A stretch of 64,000 bases of DNA from a virus. The notes beneath the pieces were generated by a model. The model was not told the origin of the DNA, did not search any database, and was given only the letters and a program-made list of their open reading frames with translations. The position numbers and the translations under genes are program-made. Location of the stretch: positions 1 to 64,000 of the IMG/VR virus record IMGVR_UViG_3300047551_000431; one strand, given 5' to 3'. The first letter of the stretch is position 1; each line of letters opens with the position of its first letter. Shown here piece by piece: positions 6,190 through 18,500 of the stretch.

Positions 6190-9100
6190 TTATTTGAAAC
6201 GACTTTGTGCACTTTCAAAGTTTTTCAATGCATTAACTGGATCTACAGCTTTTCCAGAAAGTCCTATAGATTTAAGTATGTAGTTAAGAACCTTTGCGTC
6301 TTCTTGCTGTTGCCACTCAAATGGTCCCGCATCACGCTTGTAATAAGCTGAAGGATCGTTAGTTATCAAGTTTACAATAGCAGCAATACTCTTTGAGGTG
6401 TTCTCTACAGTATGTGTTAGTGCAATAGAATCTAAAGTAAACAACTTACCATAGTCATCAAGTCCTAATCCGGGTATTGGTACCATAGCTTCCTGCTCGT
6501 TTAGTGTACTCTTAAGTAAGAACAACGCATGGTTTTCCATAAATCCTACGGTGTTATATTCATACTCACTGTCTGCAGTAAAGATTCCGGGAAGTGGTCC
6601 TGACTTACGGCGTAGTTTTTCGTAGCGCTCTTCATCATCTGGATCATAATCAAACAATAATAACATCAAGTTAAGACCTCCGATAATCACTAACAATTCA
6701 ACAGCAGTCTTCTTAAGTGATGCTTTCTCTTGTTTAGTAAGAACCTTTGTGTCTTTTCCTAAAGTCGTAATTGCTCTTACCATAGTATTCAAAGACTGAG
6801 TATAGTAACCTATTCTCATCTGATTACCTTGAACATCCCATCTAGCTTGTGGGTTCAAGAAGTTTCCACGGTATCCAAAACGGTTCAAGAACATGTTAGC
6901 AAACCACTTCTTCAAGAATGTGATCATTCTCCATAGTAAGTATCTACCGCCCATAGGAGTATCAAATTGTGTAAAAGCTCCATTAAGATTTCTATTCATA
7001 GCTTGTACACGGTTCTGCATCATCTTGAACTTAGATCCTCCTGGTGCCCACTCTTGACTAATTCCTTCTTTTACAGTAAGTTGACCATCTTTAATCTCAA
7101 ATGCTTCCATGTAAGGGATTTGTTTTGTCACACCGTTGATAGTTTGATCTACCATTTGGTGGTGCATTACTCCTCCAAACAATTGCATTGTTGCGTTAAG
7201 CTGCGTCCATACACGGAAGTTAGTTAACCAGCTTCTGTCTTTTAATATGTCTCTTGTAAGTGTTCTAGTTGAACTAGTACCAAACTTATCCCCATAACCA
7301 CGGACTTCAGGTCTAAACTTCATTTCAGGATCGAACATTTCATAAATCTGAACATTCAATCCTTTTGGACCATACTTATAGATCTCAAAAGATATCTCTG
7401 CTGTAGCGTACTGTGCCCATATTGCACCTTTTGCTAAACTACTTGGTGATAAATACTGTCCTCCAGCACTCTCAATAATTGACTGGAATGTCTGACCAAA
7501 CGAGTTCTTTAACGCTGATGTAATATCTAATGCAAAGAACGCTGTCGATGCAAGACCCATTGCAAAACTACCGAACTTGTTTAGTCCCGCCATGTCTGCA
7601 GTAACACCTGCTTGTGTCTTACCCTCAAACTCTCTTTCTATAAGTGAGTTGATTGCTTGTGCTCTTACAGATGTTCCTTTCTTTTTAGTAGCAAAGCGTA
7701 GTTGATTAAACGCAAGTTTATCACTCTTACTCGCTTTAGTCATATCTTTAAGAGCACCTTCTTTTCCGTTGACAACCTTTTGAATTGCACGTACTTGAGG
7801 ATTGATCTCTACTAACTTCTTATGTCTCTCCGCACTCTGCATATAGCGCATTACACCAAGGAACATGTCTTCGGAAGTTTCTGTTAATTCTAAGTCTGCT
7901 TTACCTGCAATAGGAATACCGCTGATCTCAGAGTCAAACATGTCTAGAGTTACATAGTTTATGTCAGCTTCTGGATTATAACCTAGATCTAAATCATCTT
8001 TCGCTTTTGCAAACGTTGCTTTTGTATTACTTACAACTGTATCCCACTTGTCTTTGAGTGTGCCTTCTGTAAGAGTTTCGTAACCATCCTTTCTAAATCT
8101 AGGTGCAAATACACCAAGTCTTGAGTTCTTAGATAGTCCTTCTTGGTTCTCCAAATGGAACTGAAGCATCTTGTTAGCAAGGTTGAACTGTGCAGGATTA
8201 GTATTCTTTAATCTGTAATACTCATCATTTCTAAACTTGCTATCAGGTTTTGGTAACCATCTACCAACCTCATCTACAGTAGCTAATGTGAGATCACCTC
8301 GACGAAGTGCTTCCGCCATAGTAATCTTTTCTGTTCTGTATTCACTCTTTAAAGATCTTCTGTAATACTTCAAAGTAGGAATACCTTGTATAACATCAAT
8401 TACATTTCCGTCTTTATCTGTGATTTCTGTACTCTCGTAGTACTCAGGATCATTTGGACGGTTGACGTTCCAAGCGCTTATACGTTTATGACTTTTGATT
8501 TTAGTTCCTCTTCTTCTACCTTTCTTAATAGTATATTCAGAAGTATAATGATTTTCTCTGAACCATTTATCAAACTTAGGACTCTTTCTTAGAATATCGC
8601 TAATATTAGGATCAAGAATCTTATCAATGTTACTTGCATCAAACTCTCTAATACCTAATACGCTGAATAATTCTGCAACATCTACATTGTCCTCTTCCTC
8701 CTCACCTGGTTTTAGTAATTCATTTACAGCATCTATATACTGACTGGTAGCTTCTTTACTTCTAAGAGCATTAAGTTTTTTATAGAGAATATTTATTCGA
8801 CCTATAGATACGTCATTTAATGCGTATTCATCAATTAGGCTTTGAAGATACTCGTATCTATCTCTAAGATCGGGATTTTCTGCTACCCATTCTGAAAGAT
8901 TATCTCGATTGAGTGATAACAAAGCAGATATGTAATCGTACTCTTCTTGCTCATCTGCAGATAATCCCATCAAACCTGTGATGGTCTTTCTAGACTTTTC
9001 AATCTGTTTGTCTAGTTCTTTGATAGCTGCTCTTTTCTTTTCAGACATTAGCAAACCATCAGGTTGACCATCATCATCTCTAAACGCACTCATCTGATCA

Positions 9101-12100
9101 GTAAGATCAGCATAGAGTTCATCTAGATCTAATTTCATTTTTAAGTTCTCTGGTATCTCAGGTTTCAAGGATCTGATCTCTTCTAGAATCTCGTTTACCT
9201 TTTCCCAAAACTCTGGTTTGATTTTTACACGCGTGTTGTTTTTAATCCAGTCAGCACGCATCTTAATAAATTCTCCCCCGGTAATACCATTATCTTTAAG
9301 TTGCTGCTCGTAAGAAGCAAGTGCTCTAGAGAACATGTTCTTTACAGGAACCCATTCATAGAACTCTTTAGTTTCTTCTCTATACTCACGTAGTCTAACA
9401 GCAATCTTGTAGTCATCTGAATTAGGATCTTTCTTAGTACCGTCGGCGTAACTTAAAGAGAACAACATATTGTACTCTCTCCATAGAGAATCAAGTATTG
9501 CAACTCTATCTTTTTCTATGAGTTCATCCGGATCAGTGATACCAAGATCCAAACTCTTAATTTTTCTTAGTACAAGATCTCTTGCGTTATACGCTTTCTC
9601 ACCAATCTCATCACGCACCAATCTTTTCTCAGCATTTCTTACAACTTCTTTTTTAGAATCGTAGAAATTCTCACTAAGAAACTTCTCTCTTTCTACTTTT
9701 AGTTTATCAAGTTCTGTACTATCTCCAGTTTCCTGTGCAGTGATTTCAGCTTTTCTGATTTCATCATTGATTTTACCAATCTCGTATCTATAGTCTTTAA
9801 GGTGATTCTTAAATGCGTATCTGTCACGCTGTACGTATTCACCCTTCTCATTATAGATACCGTCTTTCTCTACATAGGTTACAGCATCTCGCAATGCTTT
9901 TAGGTTCTTGATGTCGATACCTGCAGCTTGTAGCAATGGTTCAAACTCAGTAGCAAACTTATTATGCTTCTGTTGACTGACTGTAAGTACATCAGAAATA
10001 TTATTGTTAATGAACTGAGCAAGACCAAACACTACAGGATCTTGTATATTCATATAAGATTCCATCCATGCACTAAGCACGTTTGTATCTTTTCGCTGTC
10101 CGGTTAACCACTCTTTTAAAGCTTGTTTATCAAGAATGGTATCTTTAAATTCTCTTTTGTATCGCTCAATCTTTTCAGGAGATGCTCCTTTAGAAACTAA
10201 TTCGTCAATGATATCGTTATAATATCTCTCAACTTCTTTTGCTAGTGGATCTAGAACATCCGTTAAAAGTTCTGTAGCAGATCTAACACTGAACTTCTCG
10301 TCAATATTAATTGCTGTATTAACATAACCTTCTATACTAGTAATTAAATCTACAAACTCACCAGTGTCTAATCCTTCTTCATTCAACATCTCTCTAGCGT
10401 TACTAATAGTATTCGCCCAATCTGTTGCTAACTGTCTGTAGTAAAAGAATTGTTTTGTAATCTCTGGTGTCTGGGGTTGGTTGCGGATTTCATTCATATG
10501 AATTACCATCAACCTTGCCATGTGTTTGATTTGATACAAAGTCTCGATATAAGCTTTTGCTTTATCGTGATTGTACTGATACTTTTCTACTAGCTCAGAG
10601 AACTTATCGGTAATCAAACTTTCATAATCTCTAAGATTGTTTATGATAATCTTATAGGTAGGTTCATCAAACTCACCCTTAAGAAGTTCCGCCATATCCT
10701 TAAGGTTCTTGTTAACCTCAAGACGTTCTTTATGGTTCATTGCAACACGATAGACATCGTTGATTGCTTTACTCACAGCTTGTGCACCGGAGTCTGTTTC
10801 CATAATATTTGCTAACTCCTCAACAAGTCCATCTATATCTTTCTTAAATGCAACAATATCTGTTTGATTAACAGACTCAGTTTGGAAATCTATTTTTGCA
10901 GCTAAGAATATTTCTGATAACTCATCAAGAGTTGTGGTGCTGTCTAATTTAGATACGTCATAAGTTTTACCTAAGTACTTTCTAAGCAATTGTTTTAGAT
11001 TGTACAAGAAGTTCTTAATCGCATTAAAGAAAGATGTGTCTTCTGGTTTCTTGTTTATCTTATCGTAAGCATGCTTTGACAATGCTCTTACTACAACTTC
11101 CTCCTTGAATAAGTCACTAGACGGATCTAATGTATCTTCTAACAAAGACACCATAGATACCATCTTACGACCTGTCTCAGTATTGATCAGATCATTATAT
11201 AACTTATTAAACAACTCGGGATTCTCTCTCTGAATAGCACGCACAAAAGGATGTGCAAACTCATGCATTGCTGTATCTAAACTAAGATCTTCTCTTATCA
11301 AATATACTTTACCGCCTATAAAGAATCCGGATTCTTGTGTGTATGTTTTACCAGCTTGTTTTAATATTTCAAAAGCTTCTCCTCTTGATACAAACTCATA
11401 GGGTATACCAAGTCTGTCAGAGAAACTTCTAACCATAAAGTCAACAATAGCATTCGCTCTGTTTACACTAACTCCTTGAGTATCAACTTCTATACCTGTA
11501 AGCATAGCATCAAACCCAGGAAACACAGCAAGATCTCTTAAGTGTTCATCTACTGTTTGAGACACTCTTACATAAGACACCCCTTGCTCTGTAAACTTTT
11601 TAAATCCTTCTATATCTTGTTTAGTACCTAATTCATATAAGTTCTTTGATGTTGTTGCATATACTGTACCTGACTCTGCAGCTCTTCCTTTATCCACACC
11701 TTTTAACACAAAATCTTGTGGTTCATTTTCTAAAGATTCAGTATTCATTTCTCCTACATTCTTTATACTAGCTGTATTAATTAAGAATGTATTAATCATA
11801 CCTTCACCAGATTGAGCAACAAAGCCTTTATCAAAAGCGTACTCTTTAGCATAAGATATTTTTTCTGTGAAAAACCCTCTTGTTTTAAATTGAGATCTTC
11901 CTTTTTCACTACCCCTATATACTATGGTATTTTGAGGAAAGATGATATCGAGATATGCTGAGTATAGTTGTTGAGCTTGTTGTTTTTGTTCTGGAGTTAT
12001 TTGTTTAATCCTTCCTTCTGAAAGTTTATTACCTTTTTCAGATATAAATTGAAATTCATTATTTCCTATTCCGGGACCTTCAGCTTTAGCTTTTGTTAGT

Positions 12101-12501
12101 TCATCTTTAGTTACATCTACGTAATACAAAATAGGATTCTCTCTTTCTTTTAAGTAAAAACTCAGGTCTTCTATATTATCTGTAAACCAAATTCCGGTAT
12201 CATCTTTTTCAGAACCTACTCTCCATAATCTTGTTTTACTTTGTTCAGGTTTACCAATTAAAATTTCATATACAGCATTAGCTAATTCAGAATTAGAATC
12301 AAATAGTTCTGGTATTCCTGGTTTAATTGCTGCAGGTTTTACATCTAATAACTTACCTTCTTTTCGTAAAGTCTCTTTTATCTCTTCAACAGATCTAACT
12401 CTACCATATTCTAGATAGTCTTTATTAGCTATGAACTCTCCAAATACTTTTACTGATTCATTTAGTGCATCCTTTTCAGGACCAAACGCGCATGCATTCA
12501 T
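6190..12501 (-). CDS. Giant virion protein with ART-like and zincin-like modules
   Basis: The product has 2103 residues. Residues ~90-135 (RLWRVG...GIWFTDN...ILYYVDV) and ~190-250 (IVYRGSEKG...RGFFTEKISYAKEYA) each show the R-x-G plus G-x-(W/F)FT pattern of ADP-ribosyltransferase-like folds; a catalytic Glu cannot be assigned. HEFAH at 413-417, preceded by VYLIRED and followed by EEVVVRAL, fits an HExxH metallopeptidase of the kind found in polyvalent phage proteins. Residues ~540-1500 are mostly charged helices. Residues ~1638-1667 and ~1930-1950 are hydrophobic and could insert into membrane. The only cysteine found is C4. The start is four bases after the stop of the polymerase gene, so it is expressed with it. 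Ejection with the polymerase is inferred from synteny and family knowledge. No overall family function is known to me. Confidence 0.7.
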   Translation of the reverse strand: MNACAFGPEKDALNESVKVFGEFIANKDYLEYGRVRSVEEIKETLRKEGKLLDVKPAAIKPGIPELFDSNSELANAVYEILIGKPEQSKTRLWRVGSEKDDTGIWFTDNIEDLSFYLKERENPILYYVDVTKDELTKAKAEGPGIGNNEFQFISEKGNKLSEGRIKQITPEQKQQAQQLYSAYLDIIFPQNTIVYRGSEKGRSQFKTRGFFTEKISYAKEYAFDKGFVAQSGEGMINTFLINTASIKNVGEMNTESLENEPQDFVLKGVDKGRAAESGTVYATTSKNLYELGTKQDIEGFKKFTEQGVSYVRVSQTVDEHLRDLAVFPGFDAMLTGIEVDTQGVSVNRANAIVDFMVRSFSDRLGIPYEFVSRGEAFEILKQAGKTYTQESGFFIGGKVYLIREDLSLDTAMHEFAHPFVRAIQRENPELFNKLYNDLINTETGRKMVSMVSLLEDTLDPSSDLFKEEVVVRALSKHAYDKINKKPEDTSFFNAIKNFLYNLKQLLRKYLGKTYDVSKLDSTTTLDELSEIFLAAKIDFQTESVNQTDIVAFKKDIDGLVEELANIMETDSGAQAVSKAINDVYRVAMNHKERLEVNKNLKDMAELLKGEFDEPTYKIIINNLRDYESLITDKFSELVEKYQYNHDKAKAYIETLYQIKHMARLMVIHMNEIRNQPQTPEITKQFFYYRQLATDWANTISNAREMLNEEGLDTGEFVDLITSIEGYVNTAINIDEKFSVRSATELLTDVLDPLAKEVERYYNDIIDELVSKGASPEKIERYKREFKDTILDKQALKEWLTGQRKDTNVLSAWMESYMNIQDPVVFGLAQFINNNISDVLTVSQQKHNKFATEFEPLLQAAGIDIKNLKALRDAVTYVEKDGIYNEKGEYVQRDRYAFKNHLKDYRYEIGKINDEIRKAEITAQETGDSTELDKLKVEREKFLSENFYDSKKEVVRNAEKRLVRDEIGEKAYNARDLVLRKIKSLDLGITDPDELIEKDRVAILDSLWREYNMLFSLSYADGTKKDPNSDDYKIAVRLREYREETKEFYEWVPVKNMFSRALASYEQQLKDNGITGGEFIKMRADWIKNNTRVKIKPEFWEKVNEILEEIRSLKPEIPENLKMKLDLDELYADLTDQMSAFRDDDGQPDGLLMSEKKRAAIKELDKQIEKSRKTITGLMGLSADEQEEYDYISALLSLNRDNLSEWVAENPDLRDRYEYLQSLIDEYALNDVSIGRINILYKKLNALRSKEATSQYIDAVNELLKPGEEEEDNVDVAELFSVLGIREFDASNIDKILDPNISDILRKSPKFDKWFRENHYTSEYTIKKGRRRGTKIKSHKRISAWNVNRPNDPEYYESTEITDKDGNVIDVIQGIPTLKYYRRSLKSEYRTEKITMAEALRRGDLTLATVDEVGRWLPKPDSKFRNDEYYRLKNTNPAQFNLANKMLQFHLENQEGLSKNSRLGVFAPRFRKDGYETLTEGTLKDKWDTVVSNTKATFAKAKDDLDLGYNPEADINYVTLDMFDSEISGIPIAGKADLELTETSEDMFLGVMRYMQSAERHKKLVEINPQVRAIQKVVNGKEGALKDMTKASKSDKLAFNQLRFATKKKGTSVRAQAINSLIEREFEGKTQAGVTADMAGLNKFGSFAMGLASTAFFALDITSALKNSFGQTFQSIIESAGGQYLSPSSLAKGAIWAQYATAEISFEIYKYGPKGLNVQIYEMFDPEMKFRPEVRGYGDKFGTSSTRTLTRDILKDRSWLTNFRVWTQLNATMQLFGGVMHHQMVDQTINGVTKQIPYMEAFEIKDGQLTVKEGISQEWAPGGSKFKMMQNRVQAMNRNLNGAFTQFDTPMGGRYLLWRMITFLKKWFANMFLNRFGYRGNFLNPQARWDVQGNQMRIGYYTQSLNTMVRAITTLGKDTKVLTKQEKASLKKTAVELLVIIGGLNLMLLLFDYDPDDEERYEKLRRKSGPLPGIFTADSEYEYNTVGFMENHALFLLKSTLNEQEAMVPIPGLGLDDYGKLFTLDSIALTHTVENTSKSIAAIVNLITNDPSAYYKRDAGPFEWQQQEDAKVLNYILKSIGLSGKAVDPVNALKNFESAQSRFK

Positions 12502-12505
12502 TCTA

Positions 12506-15500
12506 TTAACCTTTACAATTTTTAATATATTCTAATACTGTGTTGTCCGAAACTCGTTGTTTTACACCAGATTCCATCAAGGTCTGCTGTATATAATCTA
12601 GTCCGGTTGTCGCTCCCTCTAAAAGTTCTGTTGAGAAACCTTTACTTATAAGATCGAACATTGGATTAATATAACCAAACTCTTTTAATAGTCTCTTAGA
12701 CAAATGTACGTACAAATTCACGCTCTTCTTAAGTTGATTATTGGGAGCATACTTACCATTTTGTAGACTAAATCCTATAAGTTCTAGACCCATTCCTCGT
12801 GAAGGGAACACAATAGTTTTACCAGAATTCTTTAGTCTAGCTAGCTCATCTATCTGTTGATCAAGAACTTCTTTGTACTTCTCAAATTCTTCAGCACTAG
12901 GATTCTGACCACTAGGTAATTGTAATTGGATTCCGTAACTTCTACCTTTATCCAAACCTTTTCTAAACGCTTTTCTAGATCCGTTTGTAGGGGTCTTGTT
13001 CACTTTGGTACCGATAGGATACTGATCATCAAATACAAATACACTATCAGGATTCTCTTCAGAAACAGCATCGAATTCATTGGTTGTGAACTTCATAACT
13101 TCTTCATTGTATACACGAACAGATTCTATTTCACCTGTCTCCATATTTACAAATGCTGCATTTTGCTCTTGAAGTATGTCAGTGTTAATGGTTTCTTTAT
13201 TGAATGCACTTACTGCTGCATCTGCAACATAAGAAACATACATATTTCTGTCTCCGTTAAACTTAACGTCAAATCTTCTAGCAAATCTGTTCAGGATACT
13301 ATCTGTCTGCTCCTTATTAGTATTGAATACTTTTATGTACTGGTCTAAGTTCTGAACAATAAACGGTGCAATGTTATCCATTGTAAACACACTCATTACA
13401 TAAAGTCCGGATCTAGCGTTGTTACCACCCTGTATAAATCCAATAGTTGGAAGCCTTTCAAAGAACGCACTGATTACAGTATTGAGTTCTTTATCTTTTA
13501 CTTTACTTACACCTGGGTCAGCAAGTTGTAGCATTTGATCTTTATAAGATGTACGTAACTGACCATCCTTTTCTTGAGTAATTAATCTTAGGAATGTTTT
13601 GTTACCAACAATCTTACGTGCAAGTAACTCAAGCACTGGATAGTTAGAAACTAATCCTGGATTTTCAATTAAGAAGTGTTCTAACTTTCTATGAGTACCT
13701 ACAAGGTTTTGCTTATTATCACCTGCAAAAATACTAGTATCAATATACAAGTTATCCAAAGCTTTATTACGTAAGAATTCTTCATATCTCATTGGCATAT
13801 TTTTATTATCACCAATGATTTTCAAAAACTCTATGAACTCTTTAGACTGAACTGTCTCACTGTAGGGGTACATTCCTCGTAAGGTCTCTCTTTCAAGAAC
13901 AAACTTATAGTATAATTCAAATCCTCTATCACCGTAAGAAGAAAACGTGTTCTCTGGCAGTGGTGCTAGCACAGCATTCTTAGGATTGTATGGTGATCTT
14001 GCTGATAGAACTTCAAGTTTCTTTGTAGACTTATATTCTAATCCACTAAATAATCTTAAGTCATACTGCTCCTTTAAAGATTTCTTATCTACGAGTAGTG
14101 TAGGTTTACCGTCAGCATCAACATTTAAAAATGCTCCAAATTTAAGTACTTCCTGATTCTCAATATCAACTTCTACATCATTAGTTCTATATGTATCATC
14201 GTTGGTATTGTGTCTATACAGGAAGTTCTCAAAGATGTATTGATTCAAATCTGAAGTAAATGCGCTCACATACTTTTCTTCCATATCCATATCCATATCA
14301 AGCTTATCTAAATGTTCTAATAAGAATTCATTCAGATATACAGATGACCTTAATGGAAGAACAGCAGACAAAGATTGACGGATAAGATCTTGCTTCATGA
14401 ATGAACCTAAGATTGTAGACTTCAATAGTTTGTCAACCATCTCTTTAGGAACCTTAGCGGATATACCACGACTACCTTGTTGTTTAGCTACAGCATCGAA
14501 GTAAGTTCTCGCTTTATCAGTATCAAAATTCAAACTTCTCTTTACTTCTGAGTTAGCTTTACTCATCAATTGTATTTCTACAAAGTGCTCAAAGATCAAA
14601 TCATTAATATCAATCTTACCTTCCAAGTTAGCATATAAATCCTCTACAGGAATACTAAAATCACTAGGTATCTCACCACGCTTCTTTTGAATAGCAGCAA
14701 CAATTAGCTCTACAGATGGTTTACGTTTTCCAGTTCTTGCAAGAATGTCAGGTGATACCATATCTAACAAAGCATTATACTTTGCAAAGCTTGGTTTAAT
14801 ATATTCACCTCCAGTTAAACCAGCATACGGACTTCCATATTGTCTTACCTTTTCTAGATACTCTCTAATCTTAGGTTGGGATAAAAACAACACAATCTGT
14901 CTAATCGGTACCCCTGCTAGAATCATTACCTCAAACTCTGGTTCAAATTCTTTAATAGCATTAATGTCATAAACCCAGTCGTCTTTTGCAACGTCAAGGT
15001 ATCCATTCATCAACTCTGATATTACGTCTGCAGTGTAGCGTTTTTTATCTGCACTCATCTGGTGAGACAAAGAAATGCTATCTCCGATTTTATTATGATC
15101 TAAGAAAAGTCTTTGATAAACTTTACCGAGTTTAGTATCGTACTCATTTGCTAAGTACATACCTACAGATCTATATAAGTTAGAGAAGGTATTACCTGTA
15201 GCGATCATACCGATACCATCTTTACCAGCAGATAATGAAATCGCTTTAGAGATGTTGTAACCGTTCTCCATAATACGAGTTGGAGAAAACTTACGAGAAC
15301 TATGTCTACTTGTTTTGAAAGACTTACGGTTGTATTTACCAAACTCATTTTTTATAGATGGTGTTCCGTCTTCTTCTTCTCCTGTAAAGATTGTTGTATC
15401 GTTAGGTCGAGTCAGGTTGATATAGTTATCAGGTCTGCTTACAATACTAACCATGTTTTGCAACAATAAATTAGTTTCAGCATTAGTACTATACGACTGT

Positions 15501-18500
15501 ATCTGTCTATTTATATTTCTAATCTCTTCAAGATTATCAGCAATCTCTTTATCACGAGCTTCATAAAGTTCTTTTATTTCTTTTCGTGCTGCAAATTCTG
15601 CATCAAGTTTGCTTTGTATAGATTCAATCTTCTCAATTATAGCATCTAATTCAGCTTGTTTCTTTTCAATATATTTCTTACTATCCTTGATACTCTTACC
15701 TGCAGCAAGTCTCTCTTCTTGATCAGCTTTTGCTTTTCTAATTTTCTTGTAGATGACTGATCTCTCTTCTACTAGTGGTTCCTTTTCTGCAATTAATGCG
15801 TCGATATCCTCACTAGCAACTATTTTAGAAAGTTGTTCATCGTATTTTCTATCAATAGCATCATACTTCTCCCTAAGAGTTTCTTTTTCATTCTCAAGTA
15901 TAGCTTCTGACTTCTTTGTCTTAACTGACTTGGTAAGCTCTACCTTCTTTTCATTATAACTTATACTAGGTACAAGCGTAACAAGCTTGTCGATATCAAA
16001 GTCACCACCTGATTTAGCTACTATTTCTAATGGTAAGATCATTATGTTACCCGCATCTTCTGGTAAGAACTCATATACTTCCATAAAGTCCATAGAGTTA
16101 GTACCCTGTGTCGGAATACGAACACCGAATAGAGTAATCATTTTTCTATTATCTCCAGTGTTTAACCACTTGTCATTCTTAATCATTTCGTTTAAGCGAT
16201 CAAGTGTTCCTATCTTTTTACCATCATTATGATCTACATTCAATAACTTCTTAAAGTCACCATGTAAAGCAATCTTGATCTTCATTCCTGAGATAGGACT
16301 CTTTCCGTTCCATTTATAGAATGGTAAACCATCAGTACCATACTTTTTAAGATCTGCTTCTGTGGGTTTAGAAAACTTCTCAAATCCTACACCGGATCCT
16401 TGAATATATTGCTCACCTTTACTCATCTGGTCAATAATTCTCTTATTAACCAATGCGGTAATCAATGATTCAATCTTAGCAGGATCTGTAGAAATATCTA
16501 AAGGAAATAATAATTTACCGTTAGCATCTATTTTAATGAAGTCAATTGACTGCTCGTCTAGATCTTGTGCTGTAAGACTCTCTTTTACATATTCAACAAG
16601 ACGCTTATGATTAATTTTACCATTGTGGAAACCTAACTCTTTCTTAAGTTGGTTCTCTGCAATAGTTGTAATCTTATTGATATGATTTACATATGTCTTT
16701 TCTAGTTCGTAGTAAACAGACTCTTTCTCTTTTTGTTTTTCAGATAAGTCTGCCCATTGTTTTATTCTTTCAGACTCTGTAAGTCTTGGTCTGAAATCAG
16801 TTGGTACACCAAAGTCTCTAAGTCCTGATGTAACTAGCTTTCTTAACTGTGTAGGGAACTTTACATTCTTCTTAAACTTATCTTTAGTAACAAGCTGTTC
16901 TTTTAAGTAATCCAAGAAGATTGTATTCTCAACAAACTTGTAATCTGGTTCAGTAAATGCTGGATCAAATTGATCATTCTTATAGAACGGAATCAAATCA
17001 CCATTAGTACCTATACTAGCAATCTTAGAACCAGAATGCATTACACCGTAAGCAAAACCTTGAGATACCAAATGATTATGTAACTTCTCAAGTCTCTTAC
17101 CTTTAATTACATTAGGTATAAGCGGCATTACCGAATACTTGTGGAAAGCATTAGGTGCAAAGTTATCTGTTAACAGTGGACCAGAGTACTGTAATTTCTT
17201 TACGGGGAAGAACTGTAGTGTCTCTGCAAGATCTACATTCTCACCATTTATAATTCTATTGTATAGATCTTCTTTTTCTGGACTCCAGTTATCAAGTCTG
17301 ATCTCCAATGCTCTATATGCATCAAATGTCATCCATGCTTGAGCATCTGCTACTTTCATATTCTTGTAAGCATCGAATGCTTCTTTAGGAATAGGTACAG
17401 CAGCAGTTTCATTGTAGTCTTCTAACACACTAATCATTTCATCATAGTACACAGAGTCTGTAAATACATCTTTGAATACTGCTGTTTTTAGTATAGAACC
17501 TTGATACTCTAATGGATTAGATGGTGCTTGAAGACCTGATTGTTGGAACCAAGGTGACGTATGGTAACGACCTCCTCTATGTACAAACATATTATCCATA
17601 AATACATCTGCAACAGGAATTCTACCTGTAGCAAAGAATCCAGGAATACGTTTCATATGTTCTTCCTTATCATGGTTGTTCATAGCAGGGTCACCGTATA
17701 CAAGAATGTTCATCTCAAACTTGTGGATGAAGCTATTATATACCATAGACTTAACCGCTGTATCAAAGATTGTGGACGCTGCTTTACCTTTTAAGTTAGG
17801 TAACACGTTAGTAGTCATTGATGCATATACACCGGGTCTTTGTAATACAGGAAACGCGTTTAGTATATCCTTAGTCTTTGCAATCTCTTCTTCAAAATAG
17901 TTATTTAACTGCTCAAGAATTTGTTCTCTTACAGCAAAGTTGTTAGCTAAGAATTGTTTAAAAGAATCCAAGTCTGTAATAGACTCTTCATTGATTAACA
18001 TGTTAGCTGTTTCTTCTAGTAAGATGTCGTCAAATACTGTGAAGGTACTTCCTGTATCTTTAAATGTCACAGGGTTTCCTTTCTTATCATACCAAAGAAT
18101 AATATCTTCGGGATTAGTTCCAGTACCGCTGAAGCTTCTAACTTTTTTAATTCTTTCAAGTTCAGAACCTACATAGTCAATAATAATATTATTCGCTATG
18201 CTCCTACCGTTAGCATTTTCAAACTCTTTAGGATGTACGTAGAATGATGGGTTACCATTATTTGTAAGTGCTACGATAAAAGCTTGTGTCTTATCAGCGT
18301 GTTTATACGCCTCCGCAAATCCTTGCAGGTTATATGTGAAGAAGTCACGCAAATACGCCGTCTGGAAATCTGATGCAGATGATTTCAATCCTGATAACAA
18401 GATTACTGTTTCTACATTATCTTTAATTTGCTTGTCAAGAACTTGTGTTCCTAACTGAGATCTTATTTCAAGTTGATAAGGTACACCATTCTTTAATTGG

